A stretch of DNA of 24,793 bases from positions 1 through 24,793 of the forward strand of contig CAYRFP010000032.1 of assembly GCA_964423675.1 (NCBI GenBank). Reading direction: 5' to 3'. The notes beneath the pieces are model-generated. The model made no database searches and had not been told where the DNA came from. It saw only the letters and a program-made list of their open reading frames with translations. The position numbers and the translations under genes are program-made. Origin of the DNA: RUG563 sp964423675. Its GTDB lineage: Bacteria > Bacillota > Clostridia > Christensenellales > Aristaeellaceae. Shown here in pieces: positions 21,625-24,793 of this stretch; position 1 is the first letter of the stretch; each line of letters opens with the position of its first letter.

Positions 21625-23077
21625 GGCCCCGAGCCTCCTTTGCGATTTCTTCCAGTGTGCCCACCAGCAGCCGGCTTTCGCCGCCGCTCTTGGTGATGCT
21701 CAGGGGCGAAACGCCCAATTCCTCACATAGAATTTCCAGCACCCGGGGAGAGCAGAACCCGCCCTGACACCGACCCATGCCGGCGCGGGTGCGGCGCTTC
21801 ACGCCATCGATGGATCGTGCGCCCACCGGGCGACGAATGGCATCCCGGATTTCAGCCTCTGTGACCACTTCGCAACGGCAGACGATTCGGCCATAATCCG
21901 GGTCTTCCTTGCAGGCGGCGGCCCGTTCTTCATCCGTCATGGCAAAGAAAGGCTTGCGCAGGGGAACCGGGGGGAGGAAACGCCGTTTATCGGGCATCTT
22001 CAGCGCTTCAGCCACCATTTCGCCCAGCTCCTCGCCAATGGCGGGGGCAGCGGACAGGCCGGGGCTTTCAATGCCGATGGCTTCAAAGGCGTTTTTCGGT
22101 GCGCCAGAAACCTCGCCGATGATAAAATCGTCGGTGACGGGATGCGCGCGAACGCCGGCGAAGGTGGTAATCACAGGACGAATCGAGGCGTTGGGCCAGG
22201 TCAGACGGCATTTATCCAGCACGAAATCCAGCCCGGCCTGGGTGGTCGCGGTATCGGAGGGATCCTCCACGTCCATGGCCGAGGGGCCCAGCAGGGCATT
22301 GCCATGCGCCGTGGGCGTTACCAGCACGCCCTTGCCCATCTTGGAGGGAACCTGGAACATGGTATGCTCGAAGGGAACCTTCACGGTGTGATCCAGCAGA
22401 TAATATTCGCCCTTGCGCGGCACGATTTCCACAGGCGTATCGGAAATCTGGTTATGCAGCTGAGCCGCGCCGGTGCCTGCACAGTTAACGATGGCCCGGG
22501 CGGTATATTCGCCTTTGGGCGTGACCACATGCCAGACTTCGCCATCATGGCGCAGCTGGGAAACAGGGGCGTTGAAAATGAATTCCACCCCGTTTTGCGC
22601 TGCATGATAGGCCAGCGCGATGGTCATTTCATAGGGGCTGACGATGGCACTGGTGGGCACATGCAGAGCGCAGAGCACCTGCGGATTGGTGTTGGGCTCC
22701 AGTGCCAGAATTTCTTCCCGCTCCAGAATCCGCAATTCCTTCACGCCATTTTTCTGGCCCTGATCGTAGAGCTTCTGGATGGTCTGCCGATCTTCCGGCT
22801 CAAAGCCCAGAACCAGCGCGCCGTTTCGCTGATAGGGTACGCCCAGCTCCGGAGCAAGGGAAGCATAAAGCTTGGCCCCGCGTACGTTGTAATAAGCTTT
22901 TTTGGTGCCGGGCTTTGCATCAAAGCCGGCATGGACGATGCCACTGTTGGCCTTGCTGGCGCCATCGGCCACATCCTCGGCTGCTTCCAGCAGCGCAATA
23001 TTTCCCTGATAGCAGCTTAGCTTGCGGGCCAAGGCACAGCCGACCACGCCGCCGCCGATAATCAAGATATCATACAT
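21614..23077 (-). CDS. glpA: GlpA-like FAD dehydrogenase with BFD-type [2Fe-2S] domain
   Basis: This 487-residue enzyme has a DAO-family FAD fold starting ILIIGGGVVGCALARKL, with the substrate-side segments NSGIVHAGFDAKPGT and ITTFAGVRAHP. From about 405 it carries a BFD-like [2Fe-2S] domain with CRC, then a GRCQGGFC motif, giving the four-cysteine CxC...CxxxxC pattern. In Clostridia this architecture is annotated as anaerobic glycerol-3-phosphate dehydrogenase, oxidising glycerol-3-phosphate to dihydroxyacetone phosphate; relatives act on other 2-hydroxy acids, so the substrate is not certain. No glycerol kinase or GlpF is in view. ATG 23077 follows AAGGAG. It is the first gene of a two-gene operon. 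Confidence 0.85.
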   Translation of the reverse strand: MYDILIIGGGVVGCALARKLSCYQGNIALLEAAEDVADGASKANSGIVHAGFDAKPGTKKAYYNVRGAKLYASLAPELGVPYQRNGALVLGFEPEDRQTIQKLYDQGQKNGVKELRILEREEILALEPNTNPQVLCALHVPTSAIVSPYEMTIALAYHAAQNGVEFIFNAPVSQLRHDGEVWHVVTPKGEYTARAIVNCAGTGAAQLHNQISDTPVEIVPRKGEYYLLDHTVKVPFEHTMFQVPSKMGKGVLVTPTAHGNALLGPSAMDVEDPSDTATTQAGLDFVLDKCRLTWPNASIRPVITTFAGVRAHPVTDDFIIGEVSGAPKNAFEAIGIESPGLSAAPAIGEELGEMVAEALKMPDKRRFLPPVPLRKPFFAMTDEERAAACKEDPDYGRIVCRCEVVTEAEIRDAIRRPVGARSIDGVKRRTRAGMGRCQGGFCSPRVLEILCEELGVSPLSITKSGGESRLLVGTLEEIAKEARGHAE

Positions 23078-23117
23078 GGTTTGCTTCGCTCCTTTTTTAT
23101 CAGGCTAATGCTTTCTG

Positions 23118-23123
23118 ATTATA
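23118..23123 (-). promoter_or_regulatory. Extended -10 promoter of the GlpA-like operon
   Basis: On the minus strand ATGCTATAAT is read, a perfect TATAAT at 23118-23123 with an upstream TG in the extended -10 position. No good -35 box is seen 16-18 bases upstream, as is usual for extended -10 promoters. The leader is about 34 bases. Confidence 0.6.
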
Positions 23124-23383
23124 GCATATCTTTTCCTCTTTGCCCACTCTTTTTTCTTTGTAATTTCAAATTCTATTCAGAAAAAATGGCGGGCTTTTCA
23201 TAGGCCGGAGAATGGGCGCTGCAAGTGCTGGTTTTTGCATTCATCCAAAGAGCATGGCGAAGGCGATCACAGCCTGTGGAACAGAATGAAAGGGCTGCGG
23301 GAAACTTCAAGCATCCCCGGGGGCGAGAAGACGACTTTTTTGAAAAACGGTACATTATTTTGTTTTTTTCTCTGGGCTTTTCC
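23124..23383. other. Intergenic stretch between divergent promoters, no gene seen
   Basis: The gap between the GlpA-like gene and nifJ holds the two divergent promoters and about 260 bases between them. It contains AT-rich runs, a CCCCGGGGG palindrome-like block near 23313, and only short unsupported open frames without ribosome sites. I see no RNA gene, repeat or clear regulator site. Confidence 0.5.
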
Positions 23384-23413
23384 TTGACAGAAGCTTGCAG
23401 GTAGCCGTATAAT
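23384..23413 (+). promoter_or_regulatory. nifJ promoter
   Basis: A perfect TTGACA (23384-23389) and a perfect TATAAT (23408-23413) are separated by 18 bases. This near-consensus promoter suits a highly expressed central metabolic enzyme. The predicted start is about 23420. Confidence 0.85.
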
Positions 23414-23430
23414 ATTTACTTGGAAAAGAT

Positions 23431-23454
23431 GCGGAAAAACTTTGTTTTTTCTGC
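23431..23454 (+). other. Leader hairpin upstream of nifJ
   Basis: GCGGAAAAAC (23431-23440) and GTTTTTTCTGC (23444-23454) pair over 10 bases with one wobble and one bulged T, loop TTT. It lies about ten bases after the predicted start and before the AAGGAGG site. It could stabilise the mRNA; a role is not shown. Confidence 0.35.
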
Positions 23455-23485
23455 TCTTATACAAGGCAATAAGGAGGCAATTCCC

Positions 23486-24793
23486 ATGGCAACGAAAATG
23501 ACCATTGACGGCAATGGTGCGGTTAGCCATATCGCGTATGCGTTTAGCGATGTAGCCGCGATCTATCCCATCACCCCGTCGTCCACCATGGCCGAATATG
23601 TGGATGAATGGGCGGCACAGGGCCGCAAGAATCTCTTCGGCCAGACTGTGCATGTGGCCGAAATGCAGTCCGAAGCCGGTGCTGCCGGTGCTGTTCACGG
23701 CTCCCTGGCCGCTGGCGCGCTGACCACCACCTTCACCGCTTCTCAGGGCCTGCTGCTGATGATCCCCAATATGTATAAGATCAGCGGCGAGCTGCTGCCC
23801 GGCGTGTTCCATGTTTCTGCCCGTGCGCTGGCTGCCCACGCTCTTTCTATTTTCGGCGATCACAGCGACGTGATGGCCTGCCGCCAGACCGGCTTTGCGA
23901 TGCTGGCGTCCGGTTCTGTTCAGGAAGCGATGGACATGGCTCTGGTTTCTCACCTGGCCGCCATCAAGGGCTCCGTTCCCTTCCTGCACTTCTTTGATGG
24001 TTTCCGCACCAGCCACGAAATCCAGAAGATCGATGCGATCGACTATGACGATATCGCCAAGCTGGTGGACTGGAACAAGGTGGAAGAGTTCCGCGCCCGC
24101 GCCCTGAACCCCGAACATCCCCATCAGGCCGGCACTGCTCAGAACCCCGACATCTACTTCCAGAACCGCGAAGCCGCCAATAAGTATTACGAAGCCATCC
24201 CCGGCATCGTGGAAGCTTACATGAAGAAGGTGGCCAAGCTTACCGGCCGCAGCTATAAGCTGTTCGATTACTATGGCGCGGAAGACGCCGAAGAAGTGAT
24301 CGTGGCCATGGGCTCCGGCTGCGAAGCGATCCATGAAACCATCGACGCTATGCTCAAGAAGGGCAAGAAGGTGGGCGTGGTGAAGGTGCATCTGTATCGT
24401 CCCTTCTCCGCCAAGCATTTCATGGGCGCGATCCCCGCGACCTGCAAGAAGATCGCCGTGCTGGACCGCACCAAGGAGCCCGGCTCTCTGGGCGAGCCTC
24501 TGTACGAAGATGTTTGCGCCGTGCTGGCTGAAAATGGCCGCAAGGACATTGTGGTTGTTGGTGGCCGCTATGGTCTGGGCAGCAAGGAATTCAACCCCAC
24601 CATGGTCAAGGCCGTCTATGACAACCTGGCCAAGGCTGAGCCCAAGAACCACTTCACTGTTGGCATCGTGGACGATGTGACCAAGACCAACCTGAAGCTG
24701 GGCAAGCAGTTCAACGTGGCTCCCAAGGGCACCGTGTCCTGCAAGTTCTATGGTCTGGGTTCCGATGGCACCGTTGGCGCCAACAAGAACTCC
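23486..24793 (+). CDS. nifJ: Pyruvate:ferredoxin (flavodoxin) oxidoreductase, N-terminal part
   Basis: The first 436 codons are present and the frame runs off the window; the full enzyme is about 1170-1200 residues. It converts pyruvate and CoA to acetyl-CoA, CO2 and reduced ferredoxin, the central energy step of anaerobic fermenters. Seen here are domain I (DGNGAVSHIAYAFSDVAAIYPITPSS, with the YPITPSSTMAE core; HVAEMQSEAGAAGAVHG; TTTFTASQGLLLMIPNMYKI), the linker HALSIFGDHSDVMACRQTG, and domain II with VIVAMGSGCEA, KVGVVKVHLYRPFS and AVLDRTKEPG. Thiamine diphosphate and ferredoxin-like domains lie beyond the window. AAGGAGG precedes ATG 23486. Codon use is strongly biased to C-ending codons, unlike its neighbours, consistent with high expression. 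Confidence 0.97.
   Translation, partial: MATKMTIDGNGAVSHIAYAFSDVAAIYPITPSSTMAEYVDEWAAQGRKNLFGQTVHVAEMQSEAGAAGAVHGSLAAGALTTTFTASQGLLLMIPNMYKISGELLPGVFHVSARALAAHALSIFGDHSDVMACRQTGFAMLASGSVQEAMDMALVSHLAAIKGSVPFLHFFDGFRTSHEIQKIDAIDYDDIAKLVDWNKVEEFRARALNPEHPHQAGTAQNPDIYFQNREAANKYYEAIPGIVEAYMKKVAKLTGRSYKLFDYYGAEDAEEVIVAMGSGCEAIHETIDAMLKKGKKVGVVKVHLYRPFSAKHFMGAIPATCKKIAVLDRTKEPGSLGEPLYEDVCAVLAENGRKDIVVVGGRYGLGSKEFNPTMVKAVYDNLAKAEPKNHFTVGIVDDVTKTNLKLGKQFNVAPKGTVSCKFYGLGSDGTVGANKNS

Noticed and set aside
23267..24652. 461-codon open frame antisense to nifJ
   Set aside because: It mirrors the strongly biased codons of nifJ, has a low-complexity His/Gly-rich product, no family resemblance and no ribosome site. 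It is a shadow of a real gene.
1..24793. CRISPR arrays, insertion sequences, tRNA or rRNA genes
   Set aside because: Reading both strands I found no regularly spaced repeats, no transposase gene and no tRNA- or rRNA-like segment.

Overview
The window looks like chromosome from an anaerobic, low-to-moderate GC Bacillota (Clostridia-type gut bacterium). The support is strong AGGAGG-type ribosome sites, consensus sigma-A promoters, intrinsic terminators, an ECF vitamin transporter, a cobalamin riboswitch, a YlbF-family protein, a DUF4368-type serine recombinase and a pyruvate:ferredoxin oxidoreductase. The species cannot be named from sequence alone.

Layout. 1-501: 3' end of a large serine recombinase, probably the edge of an integrative element. 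656-1474: an Mrp/NBP35-type Fe-S carrier ATPase. 1498-7773: a complete vitamin B12 uptake unit. It has a sigma-A promoter, a cobalamin riboswitch, a perfect rho-independent terminator, a small basic protein, two exported DUF4430 (transcobalamin-like) proteins, then EcfT, a fused EcfA-EcfA' ATPase and a membrane S component, closed by a 13-bp terminator. 7784-10244: a polar amino acid ABC importer (binding protein, permease, ATPase) with its own consensus promoter and a palindrome at the transcription start. 10255-17870, minus strand: a five-gene operon in the order YlbF-like, MltG (TTG start), U32 peptidase-family protein, DUF4091 protein and GH38 alpha-mannosidase. 17930-18346: divergent promoters sharing a -35 region, and a relic of a beta-lactamase-fold serine hydrolase bounded by its own promoter and terminator. 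18358-20328: asnA with its own promoter and leader hairpin, followed by a PF06541 membrane protein. 20344-23123, minus strand: a GlpA-like FAD enzyme with a BFD-type [2Fe-2S] domain and a partner NAD/FAD oxidoreductase. 23384-24793: promoter and first 436 codons of nifJ, which runs off the window.

The most interesting part is the B12 unit. One protein (2919-4487) joins a prenyltransferase-like alpha/alpha toroid to a DUF4430 beta domain through a two-helix membrane hairpin. This is the same pair of domain types that animal intrinsic factor and transcobalamin use to clamp cobalamin. Placed behind a B12 riboswitch and beside an ECF importer, it suggests a membrane-tethered cobalamin capture device that hands the vitamin to the S component. 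The riboswitch and the ECF module are well supported by the sequence; the hand-over mechanism is inference.
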